Source: Bin5 sp965204525
GTDB lineage: Bacteria; Chloroflexota; Anaerolineae; Caldilineales; Caldilineaceae
Direction: 5' to 3'
NCBI GenBank assembly: GCA_965204525.1
Contig: OZ241994.1
Location: 2,232,001-2,296,000, forward strand
Length of the DNA: 64,000 bases
Below the pieces are notes generated by a model. It was not told the origin of the DNA. It saw nothing but the letters and a program-made list of their open reading frames with translations, and did not search any database. Each line of letters starts with the position of its first letter. Position 1 is the stretch's first letter. The position numbers were made by a program, and so were the translations under genes. This document shows, in pieces, positions 8,689-16,884 of this stretch.

Positions 8689-8878
8689 AGGTTATTCGTG
8701 GGTGGCCTCGCCAGACTTAGACAGAGCTTCAGGGACATGAACTGGCAATTGCGCCACTAGTCAGAGTAGTGAAGGTCGAGCCCGAGTCTTGTCATCTCGG
8801 CTGATGCCTGATCTGCCCCGGCTCGGCCCTTCAAGTCCGGTAACCAACACTCTTTGACTTTGCGTGAGGAGGAATCCT

Positions 8879-9220
8879 TTAGCCTGATTCTGGTGAATCC
8901 AGGATTTCCCCTCGCTTTGCCGACTGAACGATTTCGAATATTTCCAGCTTTGGATGACCTGCTAAGGCCTCACGGGGAAGTCTTCCCGCTCGAGCATGAC
9001 CTTGCTGGAACTCGTCAGACTTAGTCCATCGTTCAAAGTCCTCTCTGCATTCCCAATGCGTCTCTACGACAAATGGGGCGCCCTCAGTTGCCGGACGAAG
9101 CAGGCGAAAAGAGACAAAGCCGGGCATTCGGTCTACGAGTGCGGCCCTATCCTTGAAGCGATCTTCAAACGCGTCAGCGAAGTCCGGTTTCACGGCGATT
9201 CGGTTCATAACGATGACCAC
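8879..9220 (-). CDS. Antibiotic biosynthesis monooxygenase-fold protein, IsdG/HmoB-like haem monooxygenase
   Basis: A 113-residue ferredoxin-like ABM-domain protein. IsdG-family members open the haem ring and free iron in the cytosol; the motif 'ETHWECREDFERWTKSDEF' with its Trp-rich, Phe-rich core is typical of that group. The GTG at 9220 has AAAGGAGG 5 bases upstream. It is the last gene of the run hmuT, small protein, hmuU, hmuV, so haem degradation after import is the natural role, inferred from context. A general quinol-type ABM monooxygenase is the alternative. Confidence 0.72.
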   Translation of the reverse strand: MVIVMNRIAVKPDFADAFEDRFKDRAALVDRMPGFVSFRLLRPATEGAPFVVETHWECREDFERWTKSDEFQQGHARAGRLPREALAGHPKLEIFEIVQSAKRGEILDSPESG

Positions 9221-9265
9221 AGTGGCCTCCTTTTGCTAAGTCGACTTTAGGAAGTTTCGCGACGC

Positions 9266-10048
9266 TCATGGTACAGGCACAATAACTGGGCAAAATGCGG
9301 TTGGGTGTTTGATGACTTTGACGGGGATCATGAATACTTCCTTGATGCGATCGGGAGTCAGGACGTCAGACGGAAACCCATTTGCCGAAACTTGCCCATT
9401 TTGCATGAGCATAATTTTGTCGGCGTACTGAGCCGCCAGGTTGAGGTCGTGAAGGACTGCCAGAATCCCCACGCCCTGATCTTTCAGACTTTTTGCAACA
9501 CGCATCATTCGATGTTGATGCGCGAGATCAAGATTATTTGTCGGCTCGTCCAGGAACAGATAGCGCGGACCCAACGGGGACTCTTCCCAGATTTGGGCCA
9601 ACACGCGGGCCAGCTGTACACGTTGCTTTTCACCCCCGGAAAGAGTTGTGTAGGGACGACGGCCAAATTCTGACATGTCAACTGCTTGCAGGGCCTGATC
9701 GACGATGGCGTAATCGTGCGGTGTTTCTGCAGTTCGCAGGTGTGGCGTACGTCCTATCAGCACGACATCCAGCACACGGAATGGGAAGGAAAGGCTGGAG
9801 TTTTGAGGCAGCACGGCCCGAATCTGTGCCAGTTGCTTCGCCGACCAGCGATGGAGTTCGGTTCCATTCATGCAGATCTGTCCTTTAGTCGGGGGATGCT
9901 CTCCACACAGGACTCGCAGAAGTGTCGACTTGCCGGCCCCATTGGGACCGACGACAGCCAGCAGACGGCCTGGCGGGACTTCGACAGAGACGCCATGCAC
10001 AAGTCGTTTCCCACCTACCTGCACATCGATGGAAGAAGCTTCAAGCAA
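9266..10048 (-). CDS. hmuV: Hemin ABC transporter ATP-binding protein
   Basis: Cytoplasmic ATPase of an iron-compound (haem-type) importer, 260 residues from the TTG at 10048. Walker A 'GPNGAGKST', Q-loop region, signature 'LSGGEKQRVQLARVLAQ', Walker B 'YLFLDEPTNNLDL' and H-loop 'VLHDLNLAAQYAD' are all present. The frame is open to 10240, but upstream residues overlap hmuU and lack homology; the TTG lies across the hmuU stop with CAGGGAGAG just before it, so translational coupling is likely. 'QALQAVDMSEFGRRPY' is typical of HmuV. The exact substrate (haem or siderophore) is inferred. Confidence 0.88.
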   Translation of the reverse strand: MLEASSIDVQVGGKRLVHGVSVEVPPGRLLAVVGPNGAGKSTLLRVLCGEHPPTKGQICMNGTELHRWSAKQLAQIRAVLPQNSSLSFPFRVLDVVLIGRTPHLRTAETPHDYAIVDQALQAVDMSEFGRRPYTTLSGGEKQRVQLARVLAQIWEESPLGPRYLFLDEPTNNLDLAHQHRMMRVAKSLKDQGVGILAVLHDLNLAAQYADKIMLMQNGQVSANGFPSDVLTPDRIKEVFMIPVKVIKHPTAFCPVIVPVP

Positions 10049-11141
10049 GGCCAGACTCTCCCTGGTGGCGTACGCGAAGCAAGAGCCAGAGGAAGAAGGG
10101 CGCGCCCAGGCTTGCGGTGACGATACCGATGGGCAACTCTGCGGGCGCGATGATCGTACGTGCGACTGTATCTGCGCCAACCAGAATGGTGGCGCCCAGC
10201 AACGCTGATCCTGGCAATACAAGGCGGTGTTCCGGCCCAACCATCAGGCGAAGAAGATGCGGCACGACAAGCCCGACAAACCCAATGCTGCCTGCAGCGG
10301 CCACTGACGCGCCAACTGCCAGTGCGGTCAGGACAACGATTACGCGCTTCACTTGCTCGATCGAGATTCCCAGATGTGTAGCCTCGGCTTCTCCCAACAG
10401 CAGGGCATTAAGCGACCTCGCCAGGCGAGGAAGAGCCAGAATTGCCAGCCCGACGAAGGGAACGGTGGTAAAGACAGCTCGCCAAGTTGCTCCCCCCAGA
10501 CTGCCCAGACTCCAGAATACGATATCCCGCAATTGATCGTCGGTAGCGAGCAGCACAAAAAAGCCGACGCCGGCGCCAGCCAAGGCGTTAACGGCGATAC
10601 CGGCCAACAACATGGTGGACACGATTGTACGCCCGTTCCGGGTAGCGAGACGGTAGACAAGCAGAGTAGCGATCATGCTCCCGATGAAAGCCGCCAGTGG
10701 CAGCGACGTGTAGCTGAGAAAGGCGCCGGCCAGCTCCATGAGGGGGCCTCCCAACACGATCCACGCGGTTACCGCCAGAGCCGCCCCACTGGAGATTCCA
10801 ATCAGTCCTGGATCTGCGAGAGGATTGCGAAAAAGCCCCTGCATGGTGGCGCCGGACAGAGCCAGTCCTGAACCGATGAGAAGGCCCAGCAAGATTCTGG
10901 GCAAGCGAATCGCGATTACGACAGCCTCTTGGCGGGCATCGTAGGTCCATGGGAAGTCCAGGCCAGCGGGATGGGCCAGGATAGCAATTAACTGATTAGG
11001 AGAGACTGTGACTGCGCCCGTGGCGATGCCCATAGTACTGGTGAAGAGGAGCAGGAGTCCCAGTCCTCCCAAGACGATGAGAGGTCGCGTCCGTAAGGAA
11101 TCGAAAGAGAAGGGGCTGAGCAGATGAAGTTTGGCTAACAT
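10041..11141 (-). CDS. hmuU: Hemin ABC transporter permease, FecCD family
   Basis: Inner-membrane permease of 366 residues with about ten membrane helices, normal for the FecCD/BtuC family. Family landmarks include 'LPRILLGLLIGSGLALSGATMQGLFRNPLADPGLIG' (here split by the reader), 'GIAVNAL' and the C-terminal 'GFVGLVVPHLLRLMVG', which carries the coupling helix to the ATPase. It overlaps hmuV by 8 bases and follows the small Cys protein and hmuT. Works as a dimer with two HmuV subunits. Confidence 0.88.
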   Translation of the reverse strand: MLAKLHLLSPFSFDSLRTRPLIVLGGLGLLLLFTSTMGIATGAVTVSPNQLIAILAHPAGLDFPWTYDARQEAVVIAIRLPRILLGLLIGSGLALSGATMQGLFRNPLADPGLIGISSGAALAVTAWIVLGGPLMELAGAFLSYTSLPLAAFIGSMIATLLVYRLATRNGRTIVSTMLLAGIAVNALAGAGVGFFVLLATDDQLRDIVFWSLGSLGGATWRAVFTTVPFVGLAILALPRLARSLNALLLGEAEATHLGISIEQVKRVIVVLTALAVGASVAAAGSIGFVGLVVPHLLRLMVGPEHRLVLPGSALLGATILVGADTVARTIIAPAELPIGIVTASLGAPFFLWLLLRVRHQGESGLA

Positions 11142-11296
11142 CGGCCCAGCCTTTCAGATGCGTCGAAGAGAGCTCTCGTTGCGCTTTCCAAGTTGTTTAC
11201 CGCCGCGGGGCAGGAAATCATATGGAACTGATCGAGGACGGACTTGCGCATTTGCAGAAGACAGGTTTTTGACAGTTGGCAGGCACCAAGCAGTTC

Positions 11297-11668
11297 TCAG
11301 TTGAGGACTGGCGGGATCAGTTGATGCGGCGGCGCAATCCGAACGGAGGAATGATACTGTCCGTTGCCCGTCAAGTTGACTTGGGGCATGACTTCGTCAA
11401 TCATCTCCACCATGAGCAGGAATTCCTCCACAGGTAAGATAAGCGACAGTTTGCCAACGCAAATACGGCAGTGACCCTGACTGATGGAGTCACCAAGCTC
11501 CAGGATGTTGGCACGCGTTTTCATGATGTGCGCCGCCAAGCGGTTAAAGGCTTCGGCCGAAAGGTGAAGTCCGACTCCATCCCAGATCAGATGGACGGTT
11601 CCGTGTTCGCACTGGCTGACATATTGCTGTCCATTACGTTCGGCCAAGATGACGATATGCTGACACAT
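11297..11668 (-). CDS. Small cysteine-containing protein of the haem locus
   Basis: Uncharacterised 123-residue soluble protein beginning 'MCQHIVILAERNGQQYVSQC'. It has Cys2-x-His4, Cys20-x-His22 and a later 'GHCRICVGKLSLILP', an arrangement that could bind metal or haem. The layout recalls small proteins of the DUF6686 type, but this is tentative. AAAGGAG lies 12 bases before the ATG. Its position between hmuT and hmuU suggests a part in haem or iron handling, for example as a sensor or chaperone; that is inference. Confidence 0.6.
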   Translation of the reverse strand: MCQHIVILAERNGQQYVSQCEHGTVHLIWDGVGLHLSAEAFNRLAAHIMKTRANILELGDSISQGHCRICVGKLSLILPVEEFLLMVEMIDEVMPQVNLTGNGQYHSSVRIAPPHQLIPPVLN

Positions 11669-11743
11669 GGTTGCAGGTCTCCTTTGTATGAATAGGTTTG
11701 GTCACTCTGGCGTCTTTTGAGTTCGACGGAAACTACCCGTCCC

Positions 11744-12727
11744 CTACTGGTCTTCTCGGATTTGCTTTGCCAGATCGAGGATGGCTTGGCCCATTCGCGG
11801 ACCGAAATTGAGCAGATAGAGACCGTCCATAGCTACGATGCGGCCGTTCTGGGCCGCAGGCGTCTGGGCAATGCCGGGCAGTTCCAGCAAGCCATCCTGG
11901 CCACCAAGGCTCTGGAGCCCGCTGGTGAACATGAGGATGACGTCAGGTGCAGCGGCGAGCGCGGCCTCGGCAGTGAGTGGTCGGTAGCCCTCGAATCCTT
12001 CGATGGCGTTTTCGCCGCCCGCCAACTGAATCATTGTGTGAGCTCCAGTGTTCTGCCCGGCGACGCTGACAGCGCCGGCGCCTCGCGCGTAGATGAACAG
12101 TACCCGCGGTTGACTTTCGGCACTCTGGACATAGGCGCGGGCCTGGGCCAAGTCGGCCTCAAGCTGGACAACCAGGGATTCGCCTTCTGCTTCCCGGTCC
12201 AGAGCTTTGGCGAAACCGCGAATCTTTTCCGCGACACCTTCCACCGAATCATCGGATTCGAGCAAGAGGACATCAACACCAGTGTCCCTGAGATGTTGAA
12301 TTGCCTCAGATGGACCGGCTTCGGTTGTTGCCAGAATGAGTGAGGGGTCAAGGGCCAGTACACCTTCGGCGGAAAGGCGGCGCTGATAACCTATTTGGGG
12401 CAGGTCACTCACCTGGGGAGGGTAGCTGCTGGAACTGTCGACCGCTACCACGTTGTCACCCGAGCCTAAGGCGAAAACGATCTCCGTGACCGTTCCACCG
12501 AGGGTGATAATTCGGCTCAGATCGTCGACAACAACAAGGTTGCCGTCGGCATCGTTCAGTTCGATGGCTACTCCATCTTGGGAAGGCTGCGCGTTATCGG
12601 CGGAAGGAGCAGGGGTTTCCGCGGCAATTGGGGTCGCTTGAAGCAATGCCTGGTCGACGGGCAAGGTGCAAGCGGTGAGAAGACCGACGCAGACAATCAG
12701 AAGTCCGAAACGCTTTAACGAGGGCAT
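11744..12727 (-). CDS. hmuT: Hemin ABC transporter substrate-binding lipoprotein
   Basis: Lipid-anchored receptor of 327 residues that delivers haem or an iron complex to HmuUV. A signal peptide ends in lipobox 'LLTAC'; the mature protein has the helical-backbone type III binding fold with the family opening 'RIITLGGTVTEIVFALG' and 'SLILATTEAGPSEAIQHL'. Of two nearby ATGs (12739 and 12727), the second has GGAG 6 bases upstream and starts right at the signal peptide, so it is preferred. First gene of the haem operon; an inverted repeat at 12741-12757 lies immediately upstream. Confidence 0.85.
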   Translation of the reverse strand: MPSLKRFGLLIVCVGLLTACTLPVDQALLQATPIAAETPAPSADNAQPSQDGVAIELNDADGNLVVVDDLSRIITLGGTVTEIVFALGSGDNVVAVDSSSSYPPQVSDLPQIGYQRRLSAEGVLALDPSLILATTEAGPSEAIQHLRDTGVDVLLLESDDSVEGVAEKIRGFAKALDREAEGESLVVQLEADLAQARAYVQSAESQPRVLFIYARGAGAVSVAGQNTGAHTMIQLAGGENAIEGFEGYRPLTAEAALAAAPDVILMFTSGLQSLGGQDGLLELPGIAQTPAAQNGRIVAMDGLYLLNFGPRMGQAILDLAKQIREDQ

Positions 12728-12740
12728 GGCTTTCTCCATT

Positions 12741-12757
12741 CGGTCACAGGGTGACCG
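12741..12757. promoter_or_regulatory. Inverted repeat upstream of hmuT
   Basis: CGGTCAC-AGG-GTGACCG forms 7-base perfect arms 13 bases before the hmuT start. The position fits an operator for an iron- or haem-responsive repressor, or a 5'-UTR hairpin that would mask the ribosome-binding site. Identity of any regulator is unknown. Confidence 0.4.
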
Positions 12758-12796
12758 TCTCTTGGCTGAACCGGAAGAGCAGAAGAAAAGCCACTA

Positions 12797-12825
12797 TTGC
12801 AAAGCGCGGCAGCATCTGTTATACT
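12797..12825 (+). promoter_or_regulatory. Predicted promoter of small RNA candidate A
   Basis: TTGCAA (12797-12802), a 17-base spacer and TATACT (12820-12825) lie in the hmuT/FTR1 gap, pointing away from hmuT and toward the end of the FTR1 gene. Confidence 0.6.
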
Positions 12826-12830
12826 CTGCT

Positions 12831-12922
12831 ACGGGTTCAGCATGTGGAAGGGGACTGGTGTCAGCAGCCACTTTCCGAAATTGTTGTTCCTACTTTCAGC
12901 CGGCCCTTCGGGGCCGGTTTTT
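12831..12922 (+). ncRNA. Small RNA candidate A, about 90 nt
   Basis: No open frame fits this plus-strand unit between two minus-strand genes. It starts about 6 bases after a 17-spaced promoter and ends in a strong intrinsic terminator (12899-12922). The 5' part can fold with GGAA (12846-12849) paired to TTCC (12873-12876) around TGG/CCA. A single-stranded linker TTCCTACTTTC (12887-12897) is CU-rich and close to the 16S 3' tail, so it could pair with Shine-Dalgarno sequences. Its T-tract touches the stop codon of the FTR1 gene. Several blocks are collinear with candidate B. Confidence 0.55.
12899..12922 (+). terminator. Intrinsic terminator of small RNA candidate A
   Basis: GCCGGCCC-TTCG-GGGCCGGT stem with a stable UUCG-type tetraloop followed by five T. 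The T-run exists only on the plus strand, so it ends a plus-strand transcript rather than the FTR1 mRNA. Confidence 0.75.
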
Positions 12923-15414
12923 CATTTGGTTTGAACTGTTTGTTCCTTGAGTGCGGCAGCTTTTTCCTGGTCTCCAGCGCGGACGCGCTGCTTCTGCTGG
13001 AATTCGGCAAGGTAGTAGCTGCCAATTACAAATACTGCGGCCGCGCCCTGGCCGCAAATCGTTTCCCAAGTTGGAAAGATGCCGAGCCAAAGGCTAACCC
13101 AATAGGGAAGGTTGAGGGAACCTACGGGTGAGATTGGCACCCAGCCAACGGCCTGCATTGTATGAATCGTGTTGCCCACCATTATGAGCAGCACTCCGCC
13201 GATAAGAATGCCGGTAATCACCAGCATCCTTTTGTAAGGCAGACGGGTCTGGAGCTGGAAGGTGAAGAAGCCGACAATAGCCGTCGCGAGGAGTCCCAGG
13301 GCAACACCTTGCATTACAATGGCCGGGCCTGCGTCCAGTACGAGCGCCTGCAAGAAGAGCACCGTCTCGAAACCCTCCCGGTAGACACTGGTGAATCCCA
13401 GTGCGATAAAGCCAAGGGCCTGTGCCGACAACAGACTTTCGGCCGCTCCTCCCAACAGAACTTTTTTGCGCTGGTGGAACCCTGCCAGCCAGTCCTTCCA
13501 GTAGACTCGATGGAAGAACCAGTTAGTGATGAGGAGGAGGACGCCCACGGCGATCAAGGAAACGACGGCTTCCAGACGCTCGCCAAAGCTGCTGAAGGCG
13601 AGCATCAGGCGTTGGGCGATCCACCAGGTAATCACGGTAGCAATCGTTGCCAAAATGACACCGACAAGCATAGAGCGCCGGAAGGCGGCATAAGCGCCCA
13701 CCATGCTGGCCATGAGAGCGGCGAGGATGACTATGGCTTCCAGCCCTTCGCGGAAAACGATGACGGCGGAATTGGTAATGATGGCCAAGGGTGCGGCGCC
13801 ACTGCCGAGAACGGTCTGGGCTTCGGCCAGGCCTTCGTCAAGAACGTCTCGAATTGCGGCGACCTCAGCAGGGGCGCGGCGTTGGGCGACTGCCAGAGAG
13901 AGCCCTGGCTGCCCCTGGAAGCCGTGCCAGAAGAGTCCGTCAAGGCGCGCGACCAAGTCGGGTGAGAAGGCCATAAGCCGCAACTCCGGCCCAGCGTCGA
14001 AGAGTGCGTAGGCCTGGATGCGGCTGCTTTCGGCCAGTTCGTACTCGCCGCGCGCCACTTGCTGCTCCATTTCGTTTAACAGAGCTTCAACTACGTTAAA
14101 AATGCCCTCGCCACTGCTGTCGCGCACGGCTTCGCCAAGTGTCTGTTCGGTGAGCGCAAGCGCTTCTTCCACTTGGGAGCGCACAAGCTGTCTTTCGTCA
14201 AGCTGTTCGAGGGCCAGTTTCATTTCCTGAAGGAGATCAACGAGCCGCTCGGCGGCGGCGGGGTCGGCGGCGGAGATGCGGGGGTAGAGCTCGGCGAGGA
14301 AGACTTCGGCCTGGTCACGGAAGGTGAGCGCCTCCAGGTACTCAGTTTCGATAGTGATCTGGCCGTTTCGGACGCCGTCGCGATATTCGATGTAGACCAG
14401 ATCGATGAAGAGATAGAGCAGTTGACTACGGCGGGCGAACTCTTCAGGCGAAAGATCCACAGGCTGATAAGAAGAAATGAGGCCTCGCAGGTCGGAAACG
14501 ATGGCGTCTGTTTGAGAAAGCTTTCCGGCCAGGACATCCTCTTCAAGACGAATCAGGGCTTGTTCGAATGCGGTAGCGGCGGACTCCCCCTCTTTCTCCG
14601 CGAAGTCGTCGCGCAGAAGGGCAAAGTAACCCTGCAATTGACCTGTCCATTCGGCGGAGCGCGTCGGGTATCCCTTTTTGGCCGCCTTTTCCAGGTTGTT
14701 CAGTGCTTCTCGCAGGCGGAAAAAGTAGGTATCTCTGAGGTCATCGCCCACGACGGCGACGGTGGTTGCCTGATTGGTCAGTCCGCCAAGATAGGAGTTT
14801 ATGGTCCGGCGGGCCAGGTCATCGATCATGCTCACTTTGGTCGCGCGACGGAATTCGCGCAGGCGCAGCCAGTCAGCTGCGCGGGCGCCATCTTCGGATT
14901 CCAGGGAGGCGAGGGCAGCGGTTTGCGCCCCCCAGAGCAGGCCGGTCCAGAAACGGCCGCGGGCGGCAGACAGGGCGGGGCCGTCTTTGGCCTGGGCGGC
15001 CTGGAGCGCGTCGTCCAAGGCCTCTTGAATCCAGGCGTCGGCGGCGGGCGCCAAGACGGCAAGAGATGACTGCAGATCTTCGGTATAGACCAGTGCTGCA
15101 GATTCGATATTCGTCAGGGCTTGCGCGGCGAGGGCGTTTTTGGTTTCGTCTTGCTCAGCGCGCTCTGCCTCGTAGAGCGCCCGCTGGGCCTCAAAAGTGA
15201 GGCTGCGAAGTTGCTCGGCCACCTGCCACAGGTGCGGCTCTTCACTGTCCTGCCCGGTCTGAGCGAGCGCGGGGATGAAACCGGTTTTGGGCTCCGGTTG
15301 CGCGTGCGTGGTCTCCGCTATCAAGAATGCGCTACCCACAACTATTGCAATGCAGATCAGACAGAGGAGAGCGCGGTTTCCCGGCGTGACCGTCGGCTTG
15401 CCAGCGCTATTCAC
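12922..15414 (-). CDS. FTR1-family iron permease with long extracytoplasmic helical domain
   Basis: High-affinity iron permease of 830 residues. The C-terminal third (about 560-810) is the FTR1 membrane domain with two iron-binding REGxE repeats, 'VFREGLEAIVIL' and 'YREGFETVLFL', and about seven helices. The N-terminal part has a signal peptide (about 15-38) and then some 500 mostly helical, Glu-rich residues outside the membrane, much longer than plain EfeU, suggesting a fused iron-capture or ferroxidase-like module. GTG start at 15414 with GAAGGA upstream. The next upstream gene is the helical lipoprotein 96 bases away, probably a partner. Confidence 0.85.
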   Translation of the reverse strand: MNSAGKPTVTPGNRALLCLICIAIVVGSAFLIAETTHAQPEPKTGFIPALAQTGQDSEEPHLWQVAEQLRSLTFEAQRALYEAERAEQDETKNALAAQALTNIESAALVYTEDLQSSLAVLAPAADAWIQEALDDALQAAQAKDGPALSAARGRFWTGLLWGAQTAALASLESEDGARAADWLRLREFRRATKVSMIDDLARRTINSYLGGLTNQATTVAVVGDDLRDTYFFRLREALNNLEKAAKKGYPTRSAEWTGQLQGYFALLRDDFAEKEGESAATAFEQALIRLEEDVLAGKLSQTDAIVSDLRGLISSYQPVDLSPEEFARRSQLLYLFIDLVYIEYRDGVRNGQITIETEYLEALTFRDQAEVFLAELYPRISAADPAAAERLVDLLQEMKLALEQLDERQLVRSQVEEALALTEQTLGEAVRDSSGEGIFNVVEALLNEMEQQVARGEYELAESSRIQAYALFDAGPELRLMAFSPDLVARLDGLFWHGFQGQPGLSLAVAQRRAPAEVAAIRDVLDEGLAEAQTVLGSGAAPLAIITNSAVIVFREGLEAIVILAALMASMVGAYAAFRRSMLVGVILATIATVITWWIAQRLMLAFSSFGERLEAVVSLIAVGVLLLITNWFFHRVYWKDWLAGFHQRKKVLLGGAAESLLSAQALGFIALGFTSVYREGFETVLFLQALVLDAGPAIVMQGVALGLLATAIVGFFTFQLQTRLPYKRMLVITGILIGGVLLIMVGNTIHTMQAVGWVPISPVGSLNLPYWVSLWLGIFPTWETICGQGAAAVFVIGSYYLAEFQQKQRVRAGDQEKAAALKEQTVQTK

Positions 15415-15509
15415 GGCTTTCGTCCTTCACAGAAGTTGCTCCAAACCCCGTTGCCAGGTTTGGCGAGTCGCTGCGCCCGCGAAAAAGGAGGGCGCAGCGA
15501 CTTTACAGA

Positions 15510-16664
15510 TCAGGCCAGATCGAGAGCGATATTCAAATCTGAAGCGGCCTGCGCTACCAAGGCGGCAAGCGCAGTTGCCAAGTCCTGGGCCTCGGTTCCG
15601 AAAAGGTCGGCCTCTTCGGGACTGAACTGCACGCCCTCCTGTTCCTGAGCAAAGAGATCGTCAACGTATGTAATCAGAGTGTTGAAGTCGGTTCGGATCT
15701 GCTCATGAAGCTGAACGTCGCTATCGGACACCAGGGGCGAAATGTTATCGTAGGTGAAACTCAGTCCGGCAAGGATTCCTTTGATGTCGTGTAGCCGGCT
15801 TACGGCGATGAAGCTTTCCTGCTCGCTGTCAGTGCCGGTGACGAAGACGGATTCCTTCCACTGTCCGAAGTACTCGTTCATGGTCGGGATCATGGTGACG
15901 AGAGCGGTCAGAGCGTCCTCAAGCGTCGGTTCCCAGGCTTCGATGGCGCCCTGCATTTCAATGGTCGCTTCATTCAACCCCTGGGTGGCGCCGAGAAGCA
16001 TGTTGGCTTCGGGCAATGCCTCGCCTACACTGATTTCGCCATCGCCATCCATATCGACCTTGAGGCCGGTGAATTCGGGATTCGTTCCCCAAAGGGTGGG
16101 TTCCAGAAGATTGTGGAAGAAGTTGCCAGGGGATTCGTATACCCGGCCATCGGGCAGCTCGAGGGTCCACGCCAAGGCCTCTTCCGGATCCTCAGAGCCA
16201 GGGGGGCCGGCGTCGATCCAGACGTCGTAGTGGGCCAGCGAGGGAACACCCGCTACGATGCCCTCATCAAGTTCATAGTAGGTGCTGGCGTCGAGCCACA
16301 GATCTCGCGCTTGCAGGACAAGGGCTTTGATTGCTTCCTGGTTATCGGCCCATAGCTGTTCGTATGGGTCGGCATCGGAATTCGCCTCGAGAGCTGCCTG
16401 AACGAGATCGTAGTATTGCTGCGCTACATCAGCCAGGCTGGCGGTGGCGCCCTGCATCAGATCCGCATTCTCCAATGCGTATTCCTTGACGGCATTCAGG
16501 TCCACTTCTGGCCCTGATTCCATGGTTTCGCCCGAGCTTTGCGGGGCAGCTGGAACTGTCTGCACGACGCAGGCGGAAAGAGCCAGCATCAGAACAATGC
16601 AGAGGGCCGATGTGAGTTGCCCCCTTACGCGATAGAGGCGGTGCGAGAGTGTTCGCTGAAGCAT
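15510..16664 (-). CDS. EfeO/imelysin-like helical lipoprotein with an EF-hand-type loop
   Basis: Exported lipoprotein of 384 residues (lipobox 'LALSAC', Cys32). The mature part is largely helical and resembles the imelysin/EfeO group that supplies iron to FTR1 permeases, though the usual M75 HxxE motif is not evident. Residues about 204-215 read 'DMDGDGEISVGE', a textbook EF-hand/dockerin calcium loop, unusual for this setting. ATG at 16664 follows AGGAG by 11 bases; the frame is open to 16718. Adjacent FTR1 gene and the iron-gene neighbourhood support an iron role. Confidence 0.6.
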   Translation of the reverse strand: MLQRTLSHRLYRVRGQLTSALCIVLMLALSACVVQTVPAAPQSSGETMESGPEVDLNAVKEYALENADLMQGATASLADVAQQYYDLVQAALEANSDADPYEQLWADNQEAIKALVLQARDLWLDASTYYELDEGIVAGVPSLAHYDVWIDAGPPGSEDPEEALAWTLELPDGRVYESPGNFFHNLLEPTLWGTNPEFTGLKVDMDGDGEISVGEALPEANMLLGATQGLNEATIEMQGAIEAWEPTLEDALTALVTMIPTMNEYFGQWKESVFVTGTDSEQESFIAVSRLHDIKGILAGLSFTYDNISPLVSDSDVQLHEQIRTDFNTLITYVDDLFAQEQEGVQFSPEEADLFGTEAQDLATALAALVAQAASDLNIALDLA

Positions 16665-16722
16665 TTGAAATTGGTCTCCTGTATGGTTTGGATTAGAGAT
16701 TCCCTCTACTATGACCAACGCC

Positions 16723-16743
16723 TGACAAGTCCGATTGACAAGT
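16723..16743. promoter_or_regulatory. 8-bp tandem direct repeat upstream of FTR1 operon
   Basis: TGACAAGT occurs at 16723-16730 and again at 16736-16743, a 13-base period, about 60-80 bases upstream of the lipoprotein start. Such phased repeats often bind response regulators or other activators; the factor is unknown. Confidence 0.35.
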
Positions 16744-16849
16744 ACTGTTCAACGGAACAAGGCGGACGCCATCGTTACGCTATGGAGTACGGCAGTTTCG
16801 TGTGCAGCACTGTGGCATGCGACTGAGCCGGCGCCCATCCCAGATGACG

Positions 16850-16878
16850 TTGGCCGCGGTAAAGCGGCGTGCTATACT
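16850..16878 (+). promoter_or_regulatory. Predicted promoter of small RNA candidate B
   Basis: TTGGCC (16850-16855), a 17-base spacer and TATACT (16873-16878). Same spacing and same -10 hexamer as candidate A. Confidence 0.6.
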
Positions 16879-16884
16879 GGAGAC

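Noticed and set aside
12899..12922. Terminator as the end of the FTR1 mRNA
   Set aside because: The T-run is on the plus strand only; on the minus strand the stem is followed by CTGAAAG.
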